Shown piece by piece: positions 33,074 to 40,283 of a stretch of 40,283 nucleotides of DNA. A program made the translations under genes and the position numbers. The notes beneath the pieces are model-generated. The model did no database searches, was not told the DNA's origin, and saw only the letters and a program-made list of their open reading frames with translations. The stretch's first letter is position 1. Every line of letters starts with the position of its first letter. Origin of the DNA: an uncultured Oscillibacter sp. (GTDB lineage: Bacteria; Bacillota_A; Clostridia; Oscillospirales; Oscillospiraceae); assembly GCA_951800675.1 (NCBI GenBank), contig CATOKC010000010.1, positions 1 to 40,283 of the forward strand, given 5' to 3'.

Positions 33074-34069
33074 ATGGGCTATGACGGGAAAATCGTCCGC
33101 CGGGCCCTCCAGCGCTTTGAGGAGGACAAGCGGGACCGGGAGGACCGGGCCCGGGACCGGCGGGAGGGCGTGTTTCGCCGCCAGCCCCGTCTGCGGGAGA
33201 TCGACGCGGAGCTGCGGGCCACCATGAGCCGCATCCTCTCCACCGCCCTGCGCCGGGGCACGGACCCCCGGGCGGCGGTGGAGGCTTTAAAAAAGCAGAA
33301 CCTGGGCCTCCAAGAGGAGCGGAGGCTGCTTTTGGACGGCCTGGGCCTCCCGGCAGACTGCCTGGAGGAAAAGCCCGCCTGCCCCCTCTGCCAGGACACC
33401 GGCTGGCGGGAGGGGCGGATGTGCCGCTGCCTTCGGGCCTACTGCGCCCGGGAGCAGCAAAAGGAGCTCTCCCGGATGCTGGACCTGGGAACCCAGAGCT
33501 TTGAGACCTTTTCCCTAGAGTGGTACGACCAGGCGGAGGACCCGGCCCTGGGGGTCTCCCCCCGGGAGAATATGGACTGGATTTACCGGACCTGCAAGCG
33601 CTACGCCGCCGCCTTCGGTCCGGGGAGCGGGAACCTGCTCCTCACCGGGGACCCGGGGCTGGGGAAAACCTTCCTCTCCGCCGCCATCGCCCGGGAGGTC
33701 AGCGCCGAGGGCTTCTCCGTGGTTTACGACACCGCCGCCCGCATCTTCGACCGCTTCGAGGCCCGGAAATTCGGCCGGGAGCTGGGGGAGGCCGTGGAGG
33801 CCGACGTGGACCGGGTGTCGGACTGCGACCTGCTGATTCTGGACGACCTGGGGACGGAGCTCACCACCCCCTTTGTGCAAAGCGCCCTCTACGGCATTGT
33901 CAACGGCCGCATCACAGACCGCCGGGCCACGATTCTCAGCACGAACCTGAAGCTGGACGAGCTGGCCCGACGCTACACGCCCCAGATCGCCTCCCGGATT
34001 GAAGGGGAGTATCAGGTCCTGCCCTTCTTTGGGGAGGATATCCGGCGGCTGAAAAAGGAGCGGAGCTAA
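33074..34069 (+). CDS. DnaI/DnaC-like helicase-loader ATPase
   Basis: The 331-residue AAA+ protein has a helical, charged N-terminal region, a zinc site of the DnaI type (CPLCQDTGW...CRC), Walker A GDPGLGKT, Walker B LLILDDLGTE and sensor STNLKLDEL. It loads the replicative helicase together with the DnaD protein encoded just upstream (3-bp gap). The last 4 bp overlap the end of the convergent VTT gene. Confidence 0.92.
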   Translation: MGYDGKIVRRALQRFEEDKRDREDRARDRREGVFRRQPRLREIDAELRATMSRILSTALRRGTDPRAAVEALKKQNLGLQEERRLLLDGLGLPADCLEEKPACPLCQDTGWREGRMCRCLRAYCAREQQKELSRMLDLGTQSFETFSLEWYDQAEDPALGVSPRENMDWIYRTCKRYAAAFGPGSGNLLLTGDPGLGKTFLSAAIAREVSAEGFSVVYDTAARIFDRFEARKFGRELGEAVEADVDRVSDCDLLILDDLGTELTTPFVQSALYGIVNGRITDRRATILSTNLKLDELARRYTPQIASRIEGEYQVLPFFGEDIRRLKKERS

Positions 34070-34692
34070 GCCGCCGCCCACTTCCGGCCCCACAGCGCCA
34101 GCGCCGCCCCCGTCAGGGCCCAGCCAAAAACGCAGGAGGCCCAAAACCGCAGTCCCCCCAAATCCCACAGCGCCGCCCCCAGCACTGTGGCAGACAGCAC
34201 CCGGGGAAAGCTCCCCAGCAGTCCCCCGGCGAAGTAGGCCCCATACCCCGTCCCCGCCGCCCCCAGCCAGAGGCTCACCAGCTCCACCGGCAGCACCCCC
34301 GCCAGGCGCAGCAAAAACACCTCCCGCCCGGCGGCGGGCTCCGCGTTCAGCCGCCTCAGCCGGGGATACCGGGCGGCCAGCTCCTCCAGGGCTCCCTGCC
34401 GCCGCCGCCCCAGGAGATAGGGCCCCGCCTGGGCCGCTGCCGCGCCGCAGAGATTCGTCCCCAGAGCCAGGGGAAAGGGGAGAAGCAGCCCCGCCGCCCC
34501 GGCCAGGGCCGTCATGGGCAAAGCCGCCGTCAAGCCCTTGAGGGCGTACAGCGCCAGCAGGAGCAAGGCCGCCAGCCAGGACTGCTCCGGCGTCCAGGCG
34601 GCCACCCGCTCCGGCCGCAGGGCGGACCGGCAAAGCCAGGCCCCCAGACCCAGGAGGGCCCAGAGAACCAGGGGAATCAGGCGTTTTTTCAA
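34066..34692 (-). CDS. TVP38/TMEM64 (VTT) family membrane protein
   Basis: The 208-residue hydrophobic protein has five to six membrane segments and the VTT-domain signature in its middle (LPMTALAGAAGLLLPFPLALGTNLCGAAAAQAGPYLLGR, then RLAGVLPVELVSLWLGAAGTGYGAYFAGGLLGSFPRVL). Members of the family move lipids or small molecules, with no specific role known here. The start appears to be a TTG at 34690-34692, preceded by GGGAGGG; the frame runs 16 codons further without a site. Convergent with the helicase-loader gene. Confidence 0.8.
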   Translation of the reverse strand: MKKRLIPLVLWALLGLGAWLCRSALRPERVAAWTPEQSWLAALLLLALYALKGLTAALPMTALAGAAGLLLPFPLALGTNLCGAAAAQAGPYLLGRRRQGALEELAARYPRLRRLNAEPAAGREVFLLRLAGVLPVELVSLWLGAAGTGYGAYFAGGLLGSFPRVLSATVLGAALWDLGGLRFWASCVFGWALTGAALALWGRKWAAA

Positions 34693-34744
34693 GGGGACCC
34701 TCCCTTTCGTAGTTGTCGAAACAGCCTCTAGTAGGCCCAAAACC

Positions 34745-34776
34745 AGCCGCCCGCGTGATGCGGGCGGCTCTTTTTG
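34745..34776. terminator. Terminator hairpin between vanW-like gene and VTT gene
   Basis: A perfect 10-bp stem AGCCGCCCGC / GCGGGCGGCT with a GTGAT loop, CTTTTTG on one side and (on the minus strand) GGTTTTGG on the other. It ends the VanW-protein transcript on the minus strand and insulates the VTT gene. Confidence 0.85.
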
Positions 34777-34794
34777 TCTCTTGGCGCGTTCCCC

Positions 34795-36588
34795 TCATTC
34801 CTCAGAAGGCGGAATTACCACGATGGCGGGAGGCTCCGCCGGTTCCACCGGGGGCTCCGGTTCAGCGGGAAGCTCCGCCGGGCCCGTGGCGGGGACGCCG
34901 GGCTCCTGCGCGCTGGCGGGAGGCGAGGGCTCCTGCTCCGCCGGGGTGCCGGGAACCACGGGGGCGGAGGTCTCCGGGGTCTCCTCCTTGGGGGGACCCA
35001 CCAGCACCAGACGGTCCCGGTGCTTATAGTCGCTGATGGCCTCCACGTCGCTGGAAATCAGCGCTCCGCTGCCATCGAAGATGTTCCGGTAGGTCTTTAC
35101 CCGGTAGCCCGTGTAGGGGGTCACCTTCACCTGCCGCTGGCCGGGCGCCAGGGTGGGGTCCAGCTGCTCCACCTCCTCAAAGGGGGTGGTGGACAGGGTG
35201 TCATAGGTCATCTTCACCGACGTGTCGTCGGTTTTGGTGCCCCAGAGCTGGACGGTGAGATAGCCCTTGTCGTATTTTGCCGTAATCTTGATGGGATACG
35301 GGGTGTTGTTGGTGAACTTGTAGTCCGGCCCGCCCCAAGAGACCGTGGCGTCCATGCCCCGGGTGATGTAGGCGGGAATATACCGGTGGGCATAGCGCTC
35401 GGTGATTTCCATATTGGAAAGGAGGCAGGCGTAATACAGCGTGGAGGAGGGCTGGCACACGCCGCCGCCGATCTCGTCCACGGTCTCCCCCTGAACATAG
35501 GCGGGAGCGGGCTTATAGCCCTTGGCCACCGTCCGCTGGCCCACGGTCTCGTTATAGGAGAACAGCTCCCCGCTGTTGAGCACCGTCCCGTCAAAGGCGG
35601 CGGAGGCCAGCTTTACGTTGCTGACCCGGGCGGCGGTGCCCCCCACGTGGGTGGTGCACTCCCCCAAAAGGTCCCGGAAGAGGACGGCCTTCAGCTCCTC
35701 CGCCGTGATCTCCGGCTCCCGGATGTCGGCGGGAACGGAGACGGTCTCCCCAGGGGCGGCGGCGGTCAAAAGCCGCTGGGCGGACCCGGTTTCAAAGGAC
35801 GCCCCCCGCTTCTCCGGCAAGATGCCGCCGGTTTCCTTGTTATAGCGGGCGTTTTCCATCTCGCCGGACACGGCCTCGTGAACGGTTTGAATGGACAGGG
35901 GCTGGGCGGGGCGGGTGGTCATGTCCACCTGGACCTCCGTTTCCCCGCTGGCAGCGGCGTGTTCCAGCACCAGGGCCAGCCCCTCCTCGCCTACGGAGCG
36001 GCCGTTGGCCTCCTTGGTCAGCAGAATCTCGTCGTCCAGCACCGTAAAGCTGCCGTCCACCGGCTCCATGGCCAGCTCCTCCGCCAGCCGGGCCACGCCC
36101 TCTCGAAAGACCTCTTCGTCCCGGTCCTGGGCCGTCAGGCCATTCCCCTCGCTGTCGGTGAGGAGGGAGAGCACCCGGGCCCCCCGGCTGAGAAAGGGGG
36201 CGGCGGCCTGGTCGTCAAAATGCCGCTGGGCGATGCCGGGGCACTGCTCCGCCGTGTAGCCCAGCTCCCCCAGGGTGATGGAGGCCCCGGCCGCCTCGGG
36301 AAGCCAGCCCTCCGCCTCCGCCGTTTGGACGGGGGAGACGGTCAGGGTCCGCCCCGGCAGGGAGCCCGCCAGGACCTGCCCCGCCTGTTCCACGGTGAGT
36401 CCCCCTACGTTTACGCCGCTGATGGTTTCCTTCGGGTAAAAGGTCGTCCGGGAGCCCGCCCAGGAGCAAAGCCCGGCGTAGGCCCCCGCCATAATGGCGG
36501 CGGTCAGAACCAAAGCAATTGCCACCGGCGCGGCGGGATTCCGCTTCACCCGCGCGCCTCCGGCGGCCTCATTTGTCATCTGTCCCAT
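34795..36588 (-). CDS. VanW-family cell-wall protein with G5-like domain
   Basis: The 597-residue protein has one N-terminal membrane anchor (about 20-42), two YoaR/PG-binding-type repeats (YPKETISGVNVGGLTVEQAGQVL and following) and the VanW core (LFSYNETVGQRTVAKGYKPAPAYVQGETVDEIGGGVCQPSSTLYYACLLSNMEITERYAHRY, TVSWGGPDYKFTNNTPYPIKI). A G5-like beta domain (TPYTGYRVKTYRNIF) and a low-complexity Pro/Glu tail of about 55 residues follow. It is probably an extracytoplasmic wall-binding protein; VanW itself is of unknown function, and its presence does not mean vancomycin resistance. A TAGAAT with TG upstream at 36637-36642 may be the -10. Confidence 0.88.
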   Translation of the reverse strand: MGQMTNEAAGGARVKRNPAAPVAIALVLTAAIMAGAYAGLCSWAGSRTTFYPKETISGVNVGGLTVEQAGQVLAGSLPGRTLTVSPVQTAEAEGWLPEAAGASITLGELGYTAEQCPGIAQRHFDDQAAAPFLSRGARVLSLLTDSEGNGLTAQDRDEEVFREGVARLAEELAMEPVDGSFTVLDDEILLTKEANGRSVGEEGLALVLEHAAASGETEVQVDMTTRPAQPLSIQTVHEAVSGEMENARYNKETGGILPEKRGASFETGSAQRLLTAAAPGETVSVPADIREPEITAEELKAVLFRDLLGECTTHVGGTAARVSNVKLASAAFDGTVLNSGELFSYNETVGQRTVAKGYKPAPAYVQGETVDEIGGGVCQPSSTLYYACLLSNMEITERYAHRYIPAYITRGMDATVSWGGPDYKFTNNTPYPIKITAKYDKGYLTVQLWGTKTDDTSVKMTYDTLSTTPFEEVEQLDPTLAPGQRQVKVTPYTGYRVKTYRNIFDGSGALISSDVEAISDYKHRDRLVLVGPPKEETPETSAPVVPGTPAEQEPSPPASAQEPGVPATGPAELPAEPEPPVEPAEPPAIVVIPPSEE

Positions 36589-36692
36589 GAAGCCCTCCTA
36601 ATTCGGCCCCGCGAAGAGCCGTTTCTCTCTCAGGGTATTCTAACACAGATTCCGGGAAAAAGTGATTACAATATAGTAACAAGAAACGGGCC

Positions 36693-37499
36693 TCACGAGC
36701 CTGGCCGCCCGGCACCAGGCCGCCGGGGAATCCGAATTGTCATGACAATTTCCTCCTCCGTGTCCTCCCGGAGGCACCGGGCCTCCACCCCCGCCTCCCG
36801 GACGATGCGCAGTCCCCGGTCCACGCTGTTCAAAAACAGCCGCACGTCCTTCAAGATGTACGTCCGCCGCCCCGCCGGGGCAGCCGTCTGGAGCTCCTGA
36901 AGCCGCCGCTCCACATACTGCTCCGTCTGGGCCACGTTCCAGCTCCGCTCCGCTGCCCGGCGGGCCGCCGCCAGCCGCTCCTCGTCGTCCTCCAGCCGGA
37001 GGAGAGCCCGTGCGTGGCGCTCCGTCAGTCCCTTTTCCAGCAAAAACGCCTGGCAGGCCGGGGAGAGGCGGAGAAGCCGCAGCTTGTTGGCCACCGCCGA
37101 GGGCGACCGCCCCAGCTGGGCCGCCGCCTCCTCCTGGGTGTCTCCGCTGCTGCGGAGATAGTCGGCGATGGCGGCGGCCTCCTCGAAGTAGTGGAGGTCC
37201 TGGCGCTGCAAATTCTCCACCAGGGCCAGCAGGGCGGACTCCCGCTCGTCCACCTCCGCCTCCACGCAGGGCACCGCCGTCAGACCCGCCAGCCGCGCCG
37301 CCCGGAGCCGCCGCTCTCCCGCCACTAATTCCCAGCCCTCGCCCCGCCGCCGGACCACCAGGGGCTGCACCACCCCGTGGCGGCGGATGGACGCCGCCAG
37401 CTCCCGCAGGGCCCCCTCGTCAAACAGCCGCCGGGGCTGGCGGGGATTGGGGCGAATGGTCTCCACCCCCAGCCGCAGCACCCGCTTTTCCTCACCCAT
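36693..37499 (-). CDS. noc: ParB/Spo0J-family protein, Noc-like
   Basis: The 268-residue protein has the ParB N-terminal nuclease/CTPase fold: NPRQPRRLFDEGALRELAASIRRHGVVQPLVVRR, then GERRLRAARLAG (61-72) and ENLQRQDLHYFEEA. A helix-turn-helix (TQEEAAAQLGRSPSAVANKLRLLRL) and a C-terminal dimer region follow. The N-terminal arrangement fits Noc, the nucleoid-occlusion factor, as well as chromosomal ParB. No parA gene is beside it, which favours Noc. The ATG at 37497-37499 has AAGGAGG. Confidence 0.8.
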   Translation of the reverse strand: MGEEKRVLRLGVETIRPNPRQPRRLFDEGALRELAASIRRHGVVQPLVVRRRGEGWELVAGERRLRAARLAGLTAVPCVEAEVDERESALLALVENLQRQDLHYFEEAAAIADYLRSSGDTQEEAAAQLGRSPSAVANKLRLLRLSPACQAFLLEKGLTERHARALLRLEDDEERLAAARRAAERSWNVAQTEQYVERRLQELQTAAPAGRRTYILKDVRLFLNSVDRGLRIVREAGVEARCLREDTEEEIVMTIRIPRRPGAGRPGS

Positions 37500-37584
37500 G
37501 GAAACGCCTCCTTCCAATTTGTCCCATTCTACCGGACGGGGCATGAAAAACCATGGGGATTCTGTCGGCGGCGGGAAATACCGC

Positions 37585-37613
37585 TTGCGCCGGGGCGGAA
37601 AAGCCGGTATAAT
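37585..37613 (+). promoter_or_regulatory. Predicted promoter of the 49-residue gene
   Basis: TTGCGC (37585-37590), a 17-bp spacer and a perfect TATAAT (37608-37613), 21 bp before the ATG at 37635. Confidence 0.8.
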
Positions 37614-37634
37614 AGCTGCGAGGAGGTGCTGTTT

Positions 37635-37784
37635 ATGCCGACGGAGAAGGACTATAAGATGATTGAGAAAGCCACGCTTTACGACCTGCGTCTGATCTTT
37701 TCCACTGGGGAAAAAGACACCTACACGAGAGAGGAAATTGTGGAGCTGCTGGATAAAATCGCCCTGGCCAAAGACCAGGAATAA
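37635..37784 (+). CDS. Small uncharacterised acidic protein, 49 aa
   Basis: A 49-residue protein (MPTEKDYKMIEKATLYDLRL..., ending DKIALAKDQE) with an AGGAGG site 8 nt upstream, a consensus promoter and a terminator. This complete transcription unit argues it is real. It is helical and charged, without a signal or membrane segment, and contains TYTREEIVELLDKIA, an EF-hand-like helix without a calcium loop. I do not recognise a function. Similar short proteins seem to occur in related Clostridia. Confidence 0.75.
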   Translation: MPTEKDYKMIEKATLYDLRLIFSTGEKDTYTREEIVELLDKIALAKDQE

Positions 37785-37790
37785 ACAACG

Positions 37791-37834
37791 GAAGGGCCCG
37801 GGGGGTTTAGCCCGCGGGGCCCTTCTCTTCTTTT
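37791..37834 (+). terminator. Terminator of the 49-residue gene
   Basis: GAAGGGCCC...GGGCCCTTC with an internal GGG-TTTAG-CCC stem, followed by TCTTCTTTTC. It lies 7 bp past the stop codon and also faces the end of cstA. Confidence 0.8.
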
Positions 37835-37892
37835 CATCCGGGACAAAAGGCTTCGCACCCGGCGGAGACCGGCACTCCGCTCATGGGTTCGC

Positions 37893-39626
37893 TCAGACCT
37901 TCTGATTCTTCTTGGGATGGGCGATGGTCACGCAGCCCTCGATAGCCAGGATGACCGCCAGGACCACCAGCAACACGCCCAGGATAGCCTGGACATAGGG
38001 GCCCCAGTCCGCGCCGCCGGCGGAGATTACGCCAATCTGGTTCTTGGTGTTGACCAGCAGGGAGCAGATGGTGACGATCAGCATGAAGCCCATGGGGATG
38101 AGGAACATCTTGTTGTTTTTGCCGATGTTGCCCAGCCAGGTGGCCACGGCCAGCAGGCCCAGGGCCGCCAGCAGCTGGTTGGCGGAGCCGAACAGCGCCC
38201 AAATCTTCTCATAGCCGTTCAGGCCCAGCAGCACGCCCAGCAACACGGTGATGCCGGTGGATACGTACATATTGGAGAGAACCTTCTTGTAGCCGGTGAC
38301 ATTCTCCGGGGTCTCGCCCTTGCTGGAATCCAGCCAGAACTCCTGGAACATGAACCGGGCCAGACGGGTGGCGGTATCCAGGGAGGTCAGGCAGAAGGCG
38401 GAGTAGGTCAGCACCAGCAGGGTGTACAGGATGCTGTAGGTGCCCGGGATGGAGTCGTCAATCATGTGGGCCAGGCCGCCGCCAAAGATGGCGGTGGCGC
38501 CCTTCAGGGCGGAGTCGGGGTTGGCCGCGTTCCAGCTGTAGGCATAGGCCACGGCGCACAGGGTCAGGATGGCCAGGACGCACTCCAGCAGCATGCCGCC
38601 GTAGGCGATGGGCTTCGCGTCGGTTTCCTTATCCAGCTGCTTGGAGGTGGTGCCGGAGGAGACCAGGGAGTGGAAGCCGGAAATGGCGCCGCAGGCGATG
38701 GTGGTGAAGAGCACGGGGAAGATGGGGTTGCCGGCGCCGGTGTCGGGGTTGGTCACCACGAAGGTGTTGACGGCGGGCAGGCTGTCCATGGAGGGATGGG
38801 CCAGGAACACGGCCACCACCGCCAGGGCCAGCATGGCGTACAGCAGGAAGGAGCTCAGGTAATCGCGGGGCTGGAGCAGAATCCACACGGGGGTGACGGA
38901 GGCAATGGCGATGTAAATGCCGCAAATCCACATCCAGCTGGAGGAGGACAGGTAGATGGGGTGGAAGTTCATGCCAATGGCGATGATGGCCACGATGGCG
39001 ATGACGCCGATGACGCTGGCCACGGACATGGGGGCGTTCCGGCGGTACACCAGGAAGCCGAACACAATGGCGATGGCGATGAACAGCAGGGAGACCATGG
39101 CCACACGGGCGTTGGCCTCGGAGGCGGCGTAATCCACCACGCCATCCGTGATGGTGGCGCCGAAGGTGCCGGCCACGATGGAGGCGAAGGCCGCCACCAC
39201 CAGGATCAGGGTCAGGTAGGCGAAGATCAAAAACAGCATCTTGGCCCGCTTGCTCATGTTGGTGGAAATGATTTCGCCGATGGATTTGCCGTCGTGGCGG
39301 ACGGAGGCGAACAGGGCGCCGAAGTCATGGACGCCGCCGAAGAAGATGCCGCCGACGAGAATCCACAGCGTGCAGGCAAGCCAGCCGAAGCCAGCCGCGC
39401 CGATGGGGCCGGTGATGGGGCCCGCGCCGGCGATGGACGAGAAGTGGTGGCCCATCAGAATGGGAGCCTTGGCGGGGACGTAGTCGATGCCGTCCTCCAG
39501 GGCGTGGGCGGGGGTGGGCTTGTCAAGCTCGCCGACGCCCCACTGCTTGCACAGCCAGCGGCCATAGAAAAGATAGCCGCAGACCAGCACGGCGACACTG
39601 ATGATGAGAAGTACTAATCCGTTCAT
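37893..39626 (-). CDS. cstA: CstA-family carbon-starvation/pyruvate transporter
   Basis: The 577-residue protein has about 16 membrane segments and CstA signatures: GHHFSSIAGAGPITGPI (about 60-76), GGVHDFGALFASVRHDGKSIGEI, and GFHSLVSSGTTSKQL. Family members import pyruvate or peptides when preferred carbon is scarce. The length fits the shorter Firmicutes type rather than E. coli CstA (701 aa). It is downstream of the unknown 171-residue gene on the same strand with a 55-bp gap. The gap carries a GGGGGC-GAA-GCCCCC hairpin (39662-39677) that could lower readthrough. Confidence 0.93.
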   Translation of the reverse strand: MNGLVLLIISVAVLVCGYLFYGRWLCKQWGVGELDKPTPAHALEDGIDYVPAKAPILMGHHFSSIAGAGPITGPIGAAGFGWLACTLWILVGGIFFGGVHDFGALFASVRHDGKSIGEIISTNMSKRAKMLFLIFAYLTLILVVAAFASIVAGTFGATITDGVVDYAASEANARVAMVSLLFIAIAIVFGFLVYRRNAPMSVASVIGVIAIVAIIAIGMNFHPIYLSSSSWMWICGIYIAIASVTPVWILLQPRDYLSSFLLYAMLALAVVAVFLAHPSMDSLPAVNTFVVTNPDTGAGNPIFPVLFTTIACGAISGFHSLVSSGTTSKQLDKETDAKPIAYGGMLLECVLAILTLCAVAYAYSWNAANPDSALKGATAIFGGGLAHMIDDSIPGTYSILYTLLVLTYSAFCLTSLDTATRLARFMFQEFWLDSSKGETPENVTGYKKVLSNMYVSTGITVLLGVLLGLNGYEKIWALFGSANQLLAALGLLAVATWLGNIGKNNKMFLIPMGFMLIVTICSLLVNTKNQIGVISAGGADWGPYVQAILGVLLVVLAVILAIEGCVTIAHPKKNQKV

Positions 39627-39681
39627 GAAAACACTCTCCCTCTTTCATGATTCTTGATGGCGGGGGCGAAGGCCCCCAGGG

Positions 39682-40197
39682 TCATTTGGAGCCGAAATTG
39701 GCCTCCAGGGTTTTGCGGGCTCCCCTCCCGGCTGGATTGGAGAGGAACGTCCGGGTAGAACATTCCATCGCGGCGACGTGATACTCCATCCAGCCATGGA
39801 GTGCCAGCCTGTAGTTCTTGTGGAAGCGGATCTTTTTCAAGACCTTCTTCGCCTCCGGGTCGATGGTCTCCGCCAAGACCACCAGGGTGACGAAGGAGCT
39901 CATGTGCTCCTTGTGGGGGTGAATGGCGGCCAGACCCGCCTTGAGCGTCCGCTCCGTCAGGGCCTTGGCCCCGACCGCGTCCAGGTGCTCCGCCACGTGG
40001 AAATAGGTGTAGTCGTGCTGCTCCGTGGCGTAAAACTGCTTATCCCGGCGGACCAGGTAATGCTCATCCCGGAGGAAGTAGTGGGCCATGGCGGGAAAAC
40101 GGCCGCCCTCCTCCGTCTCCACGTCCTTCGTGAGGTCGTAGTTGTGGGAATAAGCGTTCAGCAGCTTCTCAAAGCACTCCTGGGGGGTTCTCTCCAT
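39682..40197 (-). CDS. Unknown cytosolic protein upstream of cstA
   Basis: A 171-residue protein I do not recognise. It is soluble, rich in His, Glu and aromatic residues, with FLRDEHYLVRRDKQFYATEQHDYTYFHVAEHL and HPHKEHMSSFVTLVVLAETIDPEA in the middle. No signal peptide is present. The ATG at 40195-40197 has GGAGG 5 nt upstream; an upstream TTG in frame has none. It precedes cstA on the same strand and may be its regulator or companion, inferred from adjacency alone. Confidence 0.72.
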   Translation of the reverse strand: MERTPQECFEKLLNAYSHNYDLTKDVETEEGGRFPAMAHYFLRDEHYLVRRDKQFYATEQHDYTYFHVAEHLDAVGAKALTERTLKAGLAAIHPHKEHMSSFVTLVVLAETIDPEAKKVLKKIRFHKNYRLALHGWMEYHVAAMECSTRTFLSNPAGRGARKTLEANFGSK

Positions 40198-40222
40198 ACC
40201 ATCCTCCGCTTCATCCGTTGGG

Positions 40223-40250
40223 CCCGCCGTTTCCAAGAGGAAACGGCGGG
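40223..40250. other. Perfect 12-bp hairpin in the leader region of the unknown gene
   Basis: CCCGCCGTTTCC, loop AAGA, GGAAACGGCGGG, followed by G- and C-runs to the window end. No U-run on either strand. It could be an upstream terminator lacking its tail or an mRNA leader structure. Confidence 0.5.
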
Positions 40251-40283
40251 GGCGGGGGGGCCCCCCTCCCCCGGGGGCGGGAA

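Noticed and set aside
34795..36588. Vancomycin-resistance gene
   Set aside because: VanW-family proteins are common wall proteins in Clostridia; no vanHAX-type genes are present.
34774..36900. Plus-strand frame of 708 codons opposite the VanW gene
   Set aside because: Antisense shadow; VanW motifs are on the other strand.
36600..37634. parS or Noc-binding palindrome near the ParB-family gene
   Set aside because: No TGTTTCACGTGAAACA-like or ATTTCCCGGGAAAT-like sequence was seen here.
37917..39617. Plus-strand frame of 566 codons opposite cstA
   Set aside because: Gly/Asp/His repeats produced by reading membrane-protein codons backwards; no start signals.

Overview
The window looks like a chromosomal segment of a GC-rich anaerobic Clostridia bacterium, most likely Oscillospiraceae (Flavonifractor/Lawsonibacter-like). 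This is inferred from a Firmicutes-style gene set (IolB/D/E, Noc-like ParB, DnaD plus DnaI-like loader, MtaB, VanW and SLH proteins, a TPP riboswitch), strong AGGAGG ribosome sites and very GC-rich coding sequence. A 12.6-kb integrated mobile element interrupts it at about 14.75-27.35 kb.

Left chromosomal part (1-14740). A myo-inositol catabolic operon on the minus strand runs iolE-iolB-iolD-iolG, with iolG cut by the window edge. Next, also on the minus strand, is an operon of cysteine desulfurase, MATE exporter, RlmA-like methyltransferase and isochorismatase-like hydrolase. A pair of promoters pointing at each other serves the cysteine desulfurase and the divergent mtaB-yfbR pair. Then come a secreted PepSY/SLH protein, an HPr-like protein without the phosphorylatable histidine, an S41-family lipoprotein and tRNA-Ser(GGA).

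Mobile element (about 14758-27350). It is bounded by two imperfect inverted copies of about 45 bp. These read as attL and attR of a large serine recombinase that integrated into the terminator hairpin of tRNA-Ser. The backbone holds the recombinase, two small proteins, an SF3 helicase, a MobV-like relaxase, a zinc-finger protein, a sigma-70-like protein, and several repeats that may be replication, transfer or operator sites. No type IV secretion genes are seen, so it is best called an integrative mobilizable element. Its AT-rich cargo (23045-27300) has two modules. One is a type II restriction-modification system with a controller protein and C-boxes. The other is a three-gene operon (ComEC-like metallo-beta-lactamase-fold protein, unknown protein, four-helix membrane protein) under a consensus promoter followed by a perfect CIRCE operator. 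CIRCE is normally the HrcA site of chaperone genes. Its presence on a mobile defence-type cargo operon is the most unusual observation here and suggests an operon that switches on under protein-folding stress.

Right chromosomal part (27371-40283). A thiM-thiE-thiD operon sits under a TPP riboswitch. It is followed by a HAD phosphatase and a methionine-gamma-lyase-family PLP enzyme, a DnaD/DnaI-like primosome pair, a VTT-family membrane protein, a VanW/G5 cell-wall protein, a Noc/ParB protein, a 49-residue protein with its own promoter and terminator, and a CstA transporter preceded by an unknown protein.

All calls rest on reading the sequence and remembered family features. No database search was run.
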